Positions 31,576 to 43,325 of a DNA stretch of 60,000 nt are shown one piece after another. How positions within the stretch are numbered: the stretch's first letter is position 1; the number at the start of each line of letters is the position of its first letter. This DNA is from Adiantum capillus-veneris. Lineage: Eukaryota > Streptophyta > Polypodiopsida > Polypodiales > Pteridaceae. Both the position numbers and the translations under genes were made by a program. Location of the stretch: positions 3,268,501 through 3,328,500 of the forward strand of contig CM043942.1 of assembly GCA_014529385.2 (NCBI GenBank), in the 5' to 3' direction. Below the pieces are notes generated by a model, which searched no databases, was not told where the DNA came from, and was given only the letters and a program-made list of their open reading frames with translations.

Positions 31576-31588
31576 TAGTGTTGTAGTG

Positions 31589-33700
31589 TCCCAAGCCATG
31601 ATACATTGGTGTTGTAAGAAGGCCTCATTAACTTGGGAGTCGATCGACGCATCCTTGACCAAGTGACATGGATCCTATCTTCCAAACCATTTCTTGATGT
31701 CAAGCATCCACCCTGAACTTAGTATTTTGGTCTTGCATGTCTTTTGGACCTTTTGAATTGCTTCATATGCGATTCTAGGAAGTCGATGCAAAAGGTCTAT
31801 GTTGTGTCTTAAGCATGTACTCCACAACCCTTTGCATGCCCAAGACCTCAATGGGAAGCGATTCGGACTCAAGAAGTAAGAGCATGTAGGGTGTTTGTGT
31901 CTTGACTTGGAGAAAGTTGGTGAGAAAACGCTTTTGGACATTCTCAAACTTTTTCCAAGTAGACTTCCCAATGCTTCCACCCCACACCTCCACTCCATAA
32001 AGAAGCATCGGTGTCACGATTGTGTCAAAGAGGTACTTTTTGAGAGCCCAACACTTGATCTCTCCAGCGTTTCACATGTTCTCAAATGCATAATAAGCCC
32101 TCTTTCTGGCTTCCAAGCGACGCATTGCACAATCCTTCCATTTATGATTGGATGGAACCTCAAGGCCAAGGTACTTGAAGTGATCTACCACTTCAAGTTG
32201 CTCATTATTGTATACAATGCATGGATTTTTGTCATTGAGGGTCTTTACAAGCATAACCTTGGTTTTGGATCCATTCAGATTAGCCCTCTATGTAGGCAAA
32301 AGCATTCCAAGACACTCATAAGATTTTGTGCATCTTCTAAGGTATGTGCCAAGAGCACTACATCATCGGCATAAAGCAAAAGCATGATCACCACATTTTC
32401 GATCTTAACCTCTTCTATGCCTTCTTGCTGAATAAAATCAAAAACCATGCATTCCAATTCATCAATGAGTAGCCCAAAGAGGGTTGGGGAAAGTGGGCAT
32501 CCTTGTTTGACACCAATGGTGCTTGCAAAAAATTCTGAAATTCCATCTCCCATACGTTATCGACATATCACTTTTTGGTAGATGCGAAAAACTGCGTGCA
32601 TAATTCTCTTGGCACTTGAAGGCTTTGCATACATCTCCAAAGATTTCCTCGCGGTACCATGTCAAAAGCTTTCTTGAAATCCACAAAGCAACAATACAAA
32701 TTTTTTCCTTTCAATCGAGATGCTTCCATAAGAACTCTAAGAGTAACAAGGTGATCAATAGTGCTATGAGGCTTTTGAAAAATTGCTTGGCGAGGCGCAC
32801 ATTTGCCATTCTTTTCAGCCCATTCACTTATCTTCATCTCCATGATACATCCAAATAACTTTGCCATCAAAGAACCAACCATTATAGTGCGATAGTTGTT
32901 CACATTGTTTACATCTCCTCCTTTGTGCAAAGGTTTGATCCAATTTTCACTCCAATCATGAGGCATGCCATGCTGAAGTGCAAGGTTAAACATGTCGCAT
33001 ATCCAATATCGTGTTTTCTTGCTTGTCCATTTAATCATTTTAGTCTTGACACCTTGAAGGTCCCCTGCCTCGTGAGTAGCAAGTTTCTCAAGCGTGGCAT
33101 ACATCTTCAATGGTAAAGAAGGGAGACACAAATGGAAGGGAGCTACAACACTCCATCTTCTCAATGTCGGGTTGCTCATAGAGGTTCTTGCAATACATAT
33201 ACATATCCTCAAGATTCAAGCTTTCAATGTGCTTGCCTTTTAGATTTTGCCAAAACTTGCCACATCCATGTGCTTTCTCTTGTGCCAAAAGAAGTTGTTT
33301 TCTGACTTCCCACCTTCTCCTCTTCTTTTGAACAAGTGCTTTGTATGTGTGTGAACATTCCAAGTAAACTTCCTTGTCTTTGCTTGCATCCAATCTTAGC
33401 AAGTGTTTTTGGGCTTGACTACATGCCATGTCAAACCATTTCTTCTTGGTGCTACCCTTCTTAGACCTTTTGCAAGACATGTGTTTCACCGAAAAGCACT
33501 CCCTCGCATAAGAGCAAATTACTTCTTTCAAAACTTTCCACTTGCATTCTAATGTTGGGCTCTCTTGATGCTCCATCATGCTTAACATTTGGTCCACCAT
33601 ATCAGCATATATAAGTGCTTGTTTGAAGTCTAGATGTAGGTACAAATGATTCACATCATGATTGGAGGCTACATGCTTGGGCCGTTTACCACACTTGAGG
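31589..33700 (-). pseudogene. LINE copy 2 ORF2 (reverse transcriptase), broken
   Basis: Read from 33700 leftwards. It opens at the segment equal to IDLSCG of copy 1 and continues through the linker (QKKRRRWEV) and the RT motifs: NYRTIMVGS, FVDFKKAFDMVPRGN, GVKQGCPLSPTLFGL and LLYADDVVLLA at about 32370. Several frameshifts divide it (near 33100, 32560, 32270 and 32000). Around the YADD box this copy keeps the base that is deleted in copy 1. It is disrupted at MAWD by the CACTA insertion. Confidence 0.85.
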
Positions 33701-33703
33701 TCA

Positions 33704-33705
<2 letters not shown>

Positions 33706-33740
<35 letters not shown>

Positions 33741-33880
33741 GAGAGATGATGGCTAAGGAGTTTAGATCTTCTTACCGTGCTTTAGGATTTATTAGGGATT
33801 TTTGCTGCAAGAGAGCAATAATGTGAGCTATGTAGAGGTTTTCACTATGAAAGCCGTCGGAGAGCGCATACAACGTGAAA
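33706..33880. repeat. (AC)n and tandem unit C, right part
   Basis: After (AC)n (33706-33738), unit C resumes with GAGATGATGGCTAAGGAGTT and the TTAGATCTTCTTACCGTGCT block. Its version of the 40-codon frame is broken by a deletion. Similarity to the unit ends near 33870. Confidence 0.85.
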
Positions 33881-34150
33881 AGAGAGAGAAGATGTCATAA
33901 AATCTAATATCTAAACAACCCAAATTATTTTATCATATTAAACTGATCATTTAATGTGGGAGAATAAACCAGAACAAGGGTTAGGATATATACATGTGCT
34001 TATGCATCTATCTCAACATGGGGCCAAGGTAAAAGGGTCCAAATGGGAGATGGTTTTTCAAAGAGAAATGATACCTAGTGGAGCTTAAATACCTTAGGGT
34101 TAGCTTCATTAAAGACCTCCCAAAGAGTGTAAAAAATTCCTTAGACCTAG
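33881..34150. other. No feature seen
   Basis: About 270 bases of AT-rich DNA between the tandem unit and the next LTR. Nothing recognised. Confidence 0.5.
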
Positions 34151-34426
34151 TGTTATGGAATGGATTTTGAGAATTTGGATACTAACACTTATGGACATTT
34201 TTGCGTGATGTACCAGGTCAAGGTAGTTGAGTCATGGGCAAGTGGCTGACATTAGATAGCAGGACATGGAATAAGTCAATAAGAATTTTAGTTAATTCAA
34301 TTAAGTGTTTATCCCCAAAGTGGAATGTAAATAGTCTCATTTATGAGTTTTCCCTTTTTGGAGATAATATAAATACATGCCTAGAAGAAGCCAACTCACT
34401 CTAGGGATGGGGGGATGATTGCAGCC

Positions 34427-34482
<56 letters not shown>

Positions 34483-34559
34483 GAATAAAATACCCAATCT
34501 AGAGGGACATGCGTGCAAGTATGAAGTGCTTTCTTGCCATCACGACTACCCGGTTTGCA
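34151..34559 (+). repeat. 5' LTR of a gypsy element
   Basis: Starts TGTTATGG and ends GGTTTGCA, followed after four bases by TGGTATATGAGCC (34564-34576), a primer-binding site resembling the initiator-tRNA type. TATAAATA at 34368-34375 is a good TATA box. A (CT)n tract (about 34433-34481) lies in the transcribed part. No matching 3' LTR was found, so this boundary rests on its ends and the site that follows. Confidence 0.65.
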
Positions 34560-34576
34560 ATAGTGGTATATGAGCC

Positions 34577-35882
34577 TAGGACTATGCTCCAATCAATTTC
34601 AACATTACGAAGGCTACGCATGCAAAGATTAGTGCAACTTTGATCCTAAGTAGTATGATTATGATTAAGAATTTGCTTCAAATTTCCATTAATCTCATGA
34701 TTATGATTAAAAATTTTCTTCAATTTTTTTTTAATCGCATGATGTCTTTGCTTATTGCATCTTGATTGCATGCGTATGGTGGAGTTTAGCCAAGACCGAC
34801 TACCTCCATCCATAGGTTAATGTGTCCTTGTACAACATTACTTTAACAAGGCTCTACCCAAGATTGCTTGTTTTCTTGGTTGATGTTTGTGGGAACAACC
34901 TCGTACACTTTACTTCAATCTTATCTCTCTATGATTAATTATTTACCTAAGTGTGAAAGCCTATCTAATTCCCCTTGTCATTGAAGTAGGCCCTACCAAC
35001 CATACGCGGCCTGGCGACCCACCTTTGTTGGCTAACCTCTTGTTGTTCAGCTCTTTGGCCTACCATGATTGCCCCTCTTCTTGTTTCCTGCGATATCGGC
35101 CACTCTTTTTCTTATCTACTTTCCCACCCCCTTGAAACCATGGCAATCCCTTTCTATTGGCCCACCCGTCCACTTTTCCAACACCCATCCAATCCTCATC
35201 TCGTGGTTATTGCTACCTCCAAGCGGATTCTGTCCGTGTGTGAGTACTACTGCTTTGTCTACGCCACCCTCCACTCGAGTGGGCCACCCTCCAACATTGC
35301 ATGCATGCGTGTCCTACAATCTTTAGTCCTCCCAACCACTCATGGGAATCTCTCCACCCACTACCGCAGAACCTGGCACTATTCACTCTCCTCCACACGT
35401 GATGTTTTTTCACCGGCCTCTCACTACCATAGCGCCGCACTCTTGCCATCTCCTAGAAACACACAAATACGCATTTTACCCTACAGATTCAGTTTCCCTC
35501 TGAAGTAACATCACAATACACCTCCCTTGCAAATCACCAGAGGCAAACGTCCTTCACGATTACATACACACACATCTCCTAAGACTCCCTGCAGTATGAC
35601 CTGCAAGTAAACAAAAAGAAAAACACCTCAAGGGTTCTTTCCCACACACACACATCGCGCTGTGCAACAATCTTCACATCTAGGAATCTCCTTGATGAGC
35701 TGATGGCTTCTCCCAGTTTCATTGCCATTCATTGATGTAAGTTGAAGACGCCGCTTGCTTCATCGAACATTAATCCCTGCAGATTCCAACAGATGCAAGC
35801 TGCTTTTTTGCAGCTACTTGGCAACATATTCGTATTGCCTCGCCTATGATTATGATATCGTGAATACCATCACGCAATTCTA
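34577..35882. other. Leader region of the gypsy element, no supported gene
   Basis: About 1.3 kb between the primer-binding site and gag. It is pyrimidine-rich in the second half, with many short open frames but none with domain character. Long untranslated leaders are common in plant gypsy elements. Confidence 0.5.
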
Positions 35883-36977
35883 ATGCGTTGCATCATGCCG
35901 ATCGATGATTCTCTGTTGCTTGACCCACTCTCTACCGATCAGCAGATCAAGCCTCTCCAGCAACATGTCCAAGAGCTCCAACATCAACTTGTTGAACGCG
36001 AAAAACACGACCGCGACACCAAGCTCAACAATGAGCACCTTGACAAAATTCTCAAGGCCACCTTTGACAACCAAGCCAACCGCAAAGAACAAAAAATCAG
36101 TCGCCGTTGTGCTTTTACTTTTTCCCGCTATGATGGATGCAAAATTGGTAACGTTGATCTTTCTTGGCTTAGTCAATTTGATGATTATTTTGCTAATGAA
36201 TCCTTCTCCAAGAAGGATAAAATTAAATGTGCTACAAACCACATGACCAGTAAGGCTTCACCTTGGTGGAACATCATTCGTAACAACGCACAACGCCCAA
36301 CCACTTGGATTGAATTTCAAAGCCAAATCAAGCACAACTTTCTCCCACTTAAATTCCACTTGCAGGCTTGACGTACCTGGTCCGCTTTCTCTTGGATAGA
36401 AGGTGAGACAGTGAGCCAATACACTGACAGATTTTGGCAATGCCTGCTGCTCCTACTCATGATGGAGGATGTTCCCAAAGATACGCTTAAAATCATGTAT
36501 GAAGACGGACTTCAATGCGGTATTCAAGACAAGCTCCATCCTTTGAAGCCAACCACTCTCTACAAGGTGATTTATTATGCACATGATGCTAAAAAGGAGA
36601 TCAATTTTATCACATATATTCTGCAAGTTAATCCACCATGGCACCAACCACCTCCTTTCAACAATTTCTCGTGCTTCAACAATAAGCGCAGGTATAACCC
36701 CAATAATTATCAGACACCACGTACTTGCTATTTTGCACCTGCACGTGCTTTGATTGCTCCACATAATACACCATCTCCACACATTGTCTTTAATTCTGGT
36801 CCACGATGCTCTACATTTGGGCAAACACCTCATAATTTTGCATCTTCACTGGCAGCACCCACCACTGTACCTCCCACAAACAATCATCCTTGCATAGTGT
36901 GTCATCGCTGCCACAGAATTAGCCATGTCATGGCCAATTTCCCTCTCAACCGCCAACATCCCAATCAAGTGGCTTAG
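35883..36977 (+). pseudogene. Gypsy gag polyprotein, broken by one stop
   Basis: One frame from ATG 35883 to TAG 36975-36977, with an internal TGA at 36369-36371 (next codon CGT). The N-terminus is coiled-coil-like (QIKPLQQHVQELQHQLVE). A retrotransposon gag core follows: FSRYDGCKIGNVDLSWLSQF, SKASPWWNII, WIEFQSQIKHNF, WIEGETVSQYTDRFW and YEDGLQCGIQDKL. A damaged zinc-knuckle-like motif lies near the end (CIVCHRCHRISH). It would form the virus-like particle. The leading stop and the altered knuckle mark it as dead. Confidence 0.75.
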
Positions 36978-37045
36978 CTTCATACTCTCACCCTGCTAAT
37001 CTCAATGTTGCCAATGCAACAGGTACTCCTGTTACTCTACACTCT

Positions 37046-37510
37046 TTGTTGTGTATGACTGCTTCTATACATGATACACCAGTTTCTCTTTTTCACGATG
37101 ACGGTAGTACTTATGAGTTTATTTTTGAACCTCTTGCACACAAATTACATTTAACTAAAATAAAGTCACCCTTTAAAGTGAAGAGTGCATTCCAAGGTAC
37201 ACGGTTTAATGGCATTTACATGGTTAATGGTGTTGAAATCACTTTAGGTGCATACATCCAAAAGTGTAATTTTCTCATTGCACCACTGCAATCCATCGAC
37301 GTAATTTTAGGTATGCCTTTTTGTCATGAGCATAACCCCAACATTGACTACACGATGCATACAATGTCCTTCACTTTTCAGGGTCAACACATCACTCTCA
37401 TAGGCAACCCCAAGCTTCAAACGCAGGCACTCCTTTCCCACACTCAAGTTAAATGTTGGAAAGGGGGAAATGAGAAAGCAACCAACACACAACCTAACTC
37501 CTCTATATAG
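37046..37510 (+). pseudogene. Gypsy aspartic protease fragment
   Basis: 154 residues, in a different frame from gag. LFHDDGSTYEFI corresponds to the catalytic D-S/T-G site of retropepsins, with the usual DSG altered to DDG. DVILGMPFCHEHNPNIDY matches the conserved ILG-M-x-W/F...hNP-x-I-D segment. No reverse transcriptase follows, so the element is truncated after protease. Confidence 0.7.
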
Positions 37511-38460
37511 CCCAATGATTTCACAGCCCCCCCATTCCCTATGTAACATACACACAAAGACCCAATCTGCTAACAACTGTTGCTCATGCCTGGTCCTGAC
37601 CAACCTCGACTACCTACATCCATTCACAAATCACATCACCATAGTTTCAGCTTATAACCTCTCAAATCACACATACATGCGCCCCCCCAGCGAGACGACC
37701 AACACACTTGCACAAGAATCATTCACACACAGGATACACCCACATAGACATGAGGGAGAGAGAGACTTGGAGAAATAGAATCAGCAAAAGCACCACGACT
37801 ACATTAACTCGAATAGCAATACTTTACTAATATGCAACCCTCAATCTAGCTTTCCTTGCCAACAAAAAACTGCTATCACCCTCCTGGCCATGGGCTTCAA
37901 TTGTGACTCTCATCCTTTCTTGATTTCGGCATCCTCATAGCACGCTCTTATTGATCGCCTCTTGCTCTGGTAGCACCAACCCTTGACACCCCTTTTTTTA
38001 TGCAATAGGCGACCCTACACATACCCCCATAACTACCACCTCCAATCCAGTACTGTGGCACTTTCCTTGGTTTCTTGCCTTGCAACTCCTCCAAGTTCTT
38101 GGAAGGGTCGCCCTTGCAACTGGCCCTACTTGTGACCCACCCCACCAACTCACGATGCTCTTTCTTCAACTCCCCAAGGCCTGCTCATGATACTCACCAC
38201 TGACGGCCCCCTTCCATGCCGTTCATGACCTTCTTCAACCTGGGGCTCTCGGCCTCCCCCTTGGCTTCTCACTGATGTCTTCAGCCCCTTGCTGTAGCAA
38301 CCCTTTCATCTACAGGTCACAGGCCCCTTTGAAGATCTAACTCCTCTTTTGTAGCCCTTGGCTCCTATAGACCTACCCATGCACCAACTTCCCCAAGATC
38401 GCCCATGGGCTCCCTTCTCCTCCCGCTTCTTGGCCCCACCTTCACCCTTGTGTCTAGCGT
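37511..38460. other. No supported gene
   Basis: 950 bases, C-rich in parts, with no recognisable domains, no gypsy pol remnants and no LTR. The preceding element may have been cut off here. Confidence 0.5.
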
Positions 38461-40171
38461 TGGTACAGCCAAAGTGTGTCGACCATAGAAGATGGCATGG
38501 GTAGATATGCGTAGACTAGCAGATCATGGCAAAAGGCTAGAGCAGCTAGGAAGATCATGGGCTGACAGGTAGTAGCGGAGATGTATGACTGATGCAGTTT
38601 ATAGGCCAAGAAGGGCTCCATAAGGGGCTAATTTGTAGAGCAAATGAGGGAGATGCGAGATGCAGTCTTTGGGTCTAGGAGTATAGAGCTTGAAGTGGTG
38701 AAGGAGAAGGTCCAGACGGCATATCAAACAGAGTTACGGAGCCCAAGATATCGAAGGTTGAAGGTTCAGTGTGTTGTAGATTCTTGCCGGATAGGGCAGT
38801 TGACGACAGGTTACCGAGTGGATATCAAGGTACAGGTGTGTAGCGCACCATTTTTGGAGCCTACCCATCTTTTTAGATTGCAAATAGGAGCCACGGATTA
38901 AAATTTATGGCAAGTGGAAGTTTTTTCGGGGGCTAGGTTGGTGGCCACCTGACCACATGGGGAGGTGTGCCATCTGGTGTTTTTTGGATCGTGACAGAGT
39001 GAGAGAAGGTGATGTGCAACATATGGAGCCAGCAAGAGTTGAGTGCACGTCAGACGAAGCCCGGAGCAAGAAGTCAAAGCTGTCTAAAAGCTGGGTGCAT
39101 TTTCCCGAAGTTGGCGAGAGGTGAATTTTCTTGGTTTTTGTAGCCTCGGTTCGGGGTCTTGAGGACTCTCAAAGTGAGGAAAGGACCAGGGGTTTGCAAG
39201 TCAACATAGTGTGTTTGCAGCTGGCTTTGCGATTGAGAACCGAAATTCGAGCCACAATTGGCAGGAAGTTGAAGGGCACCAAAAGGAGGGTTTTTTTTCT
39301 CATAAAAATGATTTTTTTGGAAGCTTTGGTAGTGGGTGAGCCAGTGGTGGCTACCACGTGGCAGGCAATAGTCCCATAGGTGATGGATGGTGGGGAGACG
39401 TAGGGGTACATAAACCAGCCCGTGAGCCCTTCATAGAGAATGTGATGGACTGAGAGCTTGGAGCTCCTAAGCGATGGCAGCCCGTAGGGGCACTGAGGTG
39501 GTGCGCGCCTGAGTGGCAGTGGCGGGATTGTTTTTGCAGGCAGCTCTAAGCGAGCGCTGGTGACACGTTAGTGGCGGTGGCACGCGGGCGGTAGCGCTGT
39601 ATGGTGACATGGCACCCGCCATGGACTGATTCCCACGGCCCCCGTTTTTTGAAGACAAGGTAAAGGGGTACCACCCTCGCCCCCAATAGCGACGTCGCTA
39701 TTGCGCGACAAGGGGAGGGTCCCACGGCAGTTGTGAGAAATATACAAAGAGGGAGAGCGAGTCCCAAAGCGGGCCAAGGGGGTAATTCCGCCACAAGGTC
39801 AAATGAAAGAGAGAGAGCCTATCCGAGAGGCGTCCAAAGTACCAAAAGAGGAAGTGCAAGGGTTGACAAAGCATAGGTGTACATCATGCAGAAGTTGCCA
39901 AAAATGAATTGTGCCAAGTGGTGGCAATGCAAGGAAATTCCAAATGAAGCTGCAAGTGAAGTGCACGAGATAAGAACTCACCAATTTTTTCTTTTTTTAG
40001 GTCTCCTAGACACACTCCTATAAAAGGATGTATACGTTCATTTTTTGGGGCTTTTAGGCCATGATGGTCTTTTGGCCATTGAAGGTTTTTGTCTGTGTAG
40101 GCTTTTGAGCCATTGTCTTTTTGCCGAGGTTTGTGCCGACAGTGTGTTGGTTGTATATGGTGTTGTTTATG
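38461..40171 (+). repeat. 5' LTR (1711 bp) of a low-coding LTR element
   Basis: Begins TGGTACAGCCAAAGTGTGTC and matches 41612-43325 over its whole length, with high but imperfect identity. A TATA box (CTATAAAAGG, 40018-40027) sits about 150 bases before the end, as expected for the promoter. The 3' end is set where the two copies stop matching (TGGTGTTGTTTATG). Neither LTR ends in the canonical CA, and no target duplication is visible, so exact ends are uncertain. Confidence 0.85.
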
Positions 40172-41611
40172 GGTGGACGAGCTTGTCAACGAGGAGAAGC
40201 TCCATATTGAGGTGAACAAAGATGAAAAAGCGGTAGCAGATGGTAAGGTTATGATGTGGATTGAAGAGTTAAAGCCTGTTCTTGTGGAAAGTGTGCATGA
40301 AAAGGTAGCAAAATGCAATTGGGTTGCAAATACCGAGGGTTCAAAAGCTGATGGAGAAAGTGAGCCAAGCCGGGTAGATGGTCAAGAATTTGTGGAGTAG
40401 GAAGAGGATGAAGATGCTGATACGGAGTTGGTATATGATGTCGGTGATGATGATGATACAAGCTCGATTAGCCGGGAGACAAGCAAGGAGGATAGAGCGG
40501 ATGAGTCCACATCCTATGACGAGGAGACGGAGTCTGATGAGCCTGAGCTGGTGAACGTAAAGTTGCCCTCTTATGTGTTTGATGATATGGTAGTAGCCCA
40601 TGTGCAAGAAGAGTAGGGAACAGAGCAAGCCGAGATGCTTGATGAAGACCAAGTGGTGAGGTCTAGGCCTACAGATGATGGAATACATGTGAAAGTGGTG
40701 TTAGGGGCCATGCTAATGGCTGTGCTAATGAAAGTAGCGGTGGAATGTGCCATGGCGGTGCAACATGTACAAAATCTTGCTAGGAGAGGTAGAGCAGCCG
40801 TGCCTATGGAGGAAGAGTAAGATAATGCAATAGAGAACGAGTTTCTCTCTTCCTTGGTGGAGCATGATGCAGTGGTAGAAGAGGTGATTGAAGATTAGGT
40901 GATTGAAGATGAAGAGCATGTGGTGCTAATCGACCTTGAAGGGCCGGTTGACAAAGGAAGGGCTTGATGATGCTGGAATTGAGAGTGTGGCCAAACAGGA
41001 GGTTGTGTTGCCAAAGACGGTGGAGATTCCAATGCAGTTGACATGTCCAATGGTGGAGAAAGGAGAATCCCAAGCAGTGGCTTAATTCCTTTAAAGGTAT
41101 GTAAAGTATAGGTTGATGAATATGGTGGTAGATGCAGGTATGAGACGGTTGGTTCAGCAGGTGCAGGGGTCTATGGGTGAGGCCTCCACTTTATTTGGTT
41201 GTGAGGGAGGGTCAGACATGTGTTGGAGCTCGGTGTCAGGTACATGTTTTTTTTATGGTAGTATGCTTGGTGATGCTTGGGGTGGAGTAGACAGTTTGCA
41301 GAGGGATGCAAGGAGTGCTGAAGGTAGGCTATGGGCAGCCTACACACATGGTGGTCTATGTGCCAGGTTACGGCACTATGGTGAGTTGTTAGAGATGGGT
41401 GGAAGATATCAAAGGCAAGTGTTTGATCCAGGTGGAAGCTATCTGATGCAGGGGGTGGGGCAACCCACTTGAAGGTTTGGCAGTAGGATGCAATAAAACT
41501 GTGTACATATGGTTTTGGTTTTCTCATAGTGTGTGCCAGGTTTTGCAGTTAGAAGGTGAATAAAGCTCTTATGTGGTTGAGCATAAATGCTCAGCTAGGG
41601 GTGGGCAATGA
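40172..41611 (+). mobile_element. Internal region of the low-coding LTR element
   Basis: Only 1.44 kb long, far too short for gag-pol, so the element resembles a large retrotransposon derivative. One frame is open in pieces from about 40155 to 40968, interrupted by TAG (40398-40400), TAG (40614-40616), TAA (40818-40820) and a later TAG, with no frame change. The inferred product is strongly acidic (EEDEDADTELVYDVGDDDDT and DEETESDEPELVNVKL). I do not recognise it. The end before the 3' LTR (GGGGTGGGCAATGA) is a plausible polypurine tract. Confidence 0.6.
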
Positions 41612-43325
41612 TGGTACATCCAAAGTGTGTCGACCATAGAAGATGGCATGGGTATATATGTGCAGGCTAGCAGAATCATGGAAAAAGGCTGGAGCAACTA
41701 GGAAGATCATGGGCTGACAAGTAGCAGCAGAGATGTATTGACTGATGCGGTTTATAGGCCAAGAAGGGCTCCATAAGGGGCTAATTTGGAGAGAAGATGA
41801 AGGAGATGCGAGATGCAGTCTTTGGGTCCAAGAGTATAGAACTTGAAGTGTTGAAGGAGCAGGTCCAGACGGATCATCAAACAGAGATATGGAGCCCAAG
41901 ATATCAAAGGTTGAAGGTTCAGTGTGTTGCAAATTCTTACCGGATAGGGCAGCTGACGATAGGTGGCCCAAGTGGATGTCAGTGTACAAGTGTGTAGTGC
42001 TCAATTTATCGAGCCTACCCATCTTTTCAGATTGCACATAGGAGCCACGGATTACAATTTATGGCCAGTTGAAGTTTTGCCGGGGGCTACACTGGTGCCC
42101 ACCTGACCACATGGGGAGGTGTGCCATTTGGTGTTTTTTGGACTGCAACAGAGTGTGAGAAGGTGATGTGCAACATATGGAGCCAGCAAGAGTTGACTGC
42201 ATGTCAAGCGGAGCCCGGAGCAAGAAGTCCAAGCAGTCTGAAAGCGGGGTGCATTTGCTCGGAGTTGGCGACAGGTGAATTTTCTCAGTTTTTGCAGTCT
42301 CGGTTCGAGGTCTTGGGGACTCTCAAAGTGCGGAAAGGACCGGGGGTCTGCGAGTCGACATAGTGTGTTTGCAGCTGGGCTTTGCGAATCGGGAACCGGA
42401 ATTTTGAGCCACAAATGGCATGAAGTTAAAGGGCACCAAAAGGGGGGTTTTTTTCTCATAAAAATGATTTTTTTGGAAGCTTTGGTAGTGGGTGAGCCAG
42501 TGGCTGCCACGTGGCAGGCAATAGTACCAAAGGCAATGGATGGTGAGGAGATCGAAGGGTACATGACCCAGCCCGTGAGCCCTTCATAGAGAATGTGGTG
42601 GAGTGAGAGCTTGAAACTCCTCAGCTATGGCGGCCCGTAGGGGCGCTGTGTCACGTGGTGCATGCCCGAGTGGCGGCGGGGTTGTTTTTGCAAGCGGCTC
42701 TGAGCGAGTGCTAGTGGCGCATTAGGGATGGTGGCCCATGGGTGGTAGTGTTGTATAGTGACATCGCACCCGCCATGGGCTCATTCCCGCGGACCCTGTT
42801 TTTTGACGACAAGGTAAAGGGGTACATCCCCCCCACCCAATAGTGATGTCACTATTGCTCGACAAGGGGACGGTCCCACGGAAGCTGTGAGAAATATACA
42901 AAGAGGGAGAGCAAGTCCCAAATACTGCCAAGGGGGTAATTCTGCCGCAAGGTCAAATGAAAGAGAGAGAGCCTATCCGAGAGGCGTCCAAAGTACCAAA
43001 AGGGCAAGTGCAACGGCGGACAAAGCATAGGTGTACATCATGCAGAAGTTGCCAAAACTAAATTGTTCCAAGTGGTGGCAATGCAAAGAAATCCCAAATG
43101 AAGCTGCAAGTGAAGTGCACAAGATGAGAGCTCACCCATTTTTTCTTTTTTTAGGTCTCCTAGGCACACCCCTATAAAGGGATGTATACGTTCATTTTTT
43201 GGGGCTTTTTGGCCATGATGGTCTTTTGGCCATTGGAGATTTTTGCCTGTGTAGGCTTTTGAGCCATTGTCTTTTTGTTGAGGTTTGTGCCGGGAGTGTG
43301 TTGGTTGTATATGGTGTTGTTTATG
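41612..43325 (+). repeat. 3' LTR (1714 bp) of the low-coding LTR element
   Basis: Pairs with 38461-40171. TATA box CCTATAAAGG at 43171-43180. Identity to the partner is clearly below 100 percent by eye, so the insertion is not recent. Confidence 0.85.

Larger units (their letters stand above)
28699..31588. mobile_element. CACTA DNA transposon, 2.9 kb, with TCC target duplication
   Basis: The left end reads CACTACAACA and the right end TGTTGTAGTG. TCC is repeated on both sides (28696-28698 and 31589-31591). Removing the element and one TCC restores the LINE sequence as in copy 1. Three-base duplications and CACTA ends are diagnostic of the En/Spm superfamily. Both subterminal regions hold repeats of the type TAGCGACG, ATATCGACG and TACGCGTCG, expected transposase-binding sites. 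Only a short spliced gene is visible inside, so the copy is probably non-autonomous. Confidence 0.9.
28225..33705 (-). mobile_element. LINE copy 2, 5'-truncated, in an (AC)n microsatellite, split by a CACTA element
   Basis: Minus-strand homologue of the LINE at 16022-20627. Its 3' end, TTCTATTATCGTCCTCGGAG on the plus strand, mirrors the other copy's tail. Its 5' end near 33705 corresponds to about 18015 of copy 1, so the leader, ORF1 and the endonuclease are missing; 5' truncation is typical of LINE integration. (AC)n lies directly on both sides. The CACTA element 28699-31588 is inserted in its ORF2. Confidence 0.87.

Noticed and set aside
39131-39794. Open frames within the 1.7-kb LTRs
   Set aside because: They lie in LTR sequence, differ between the two copies and have no domain.
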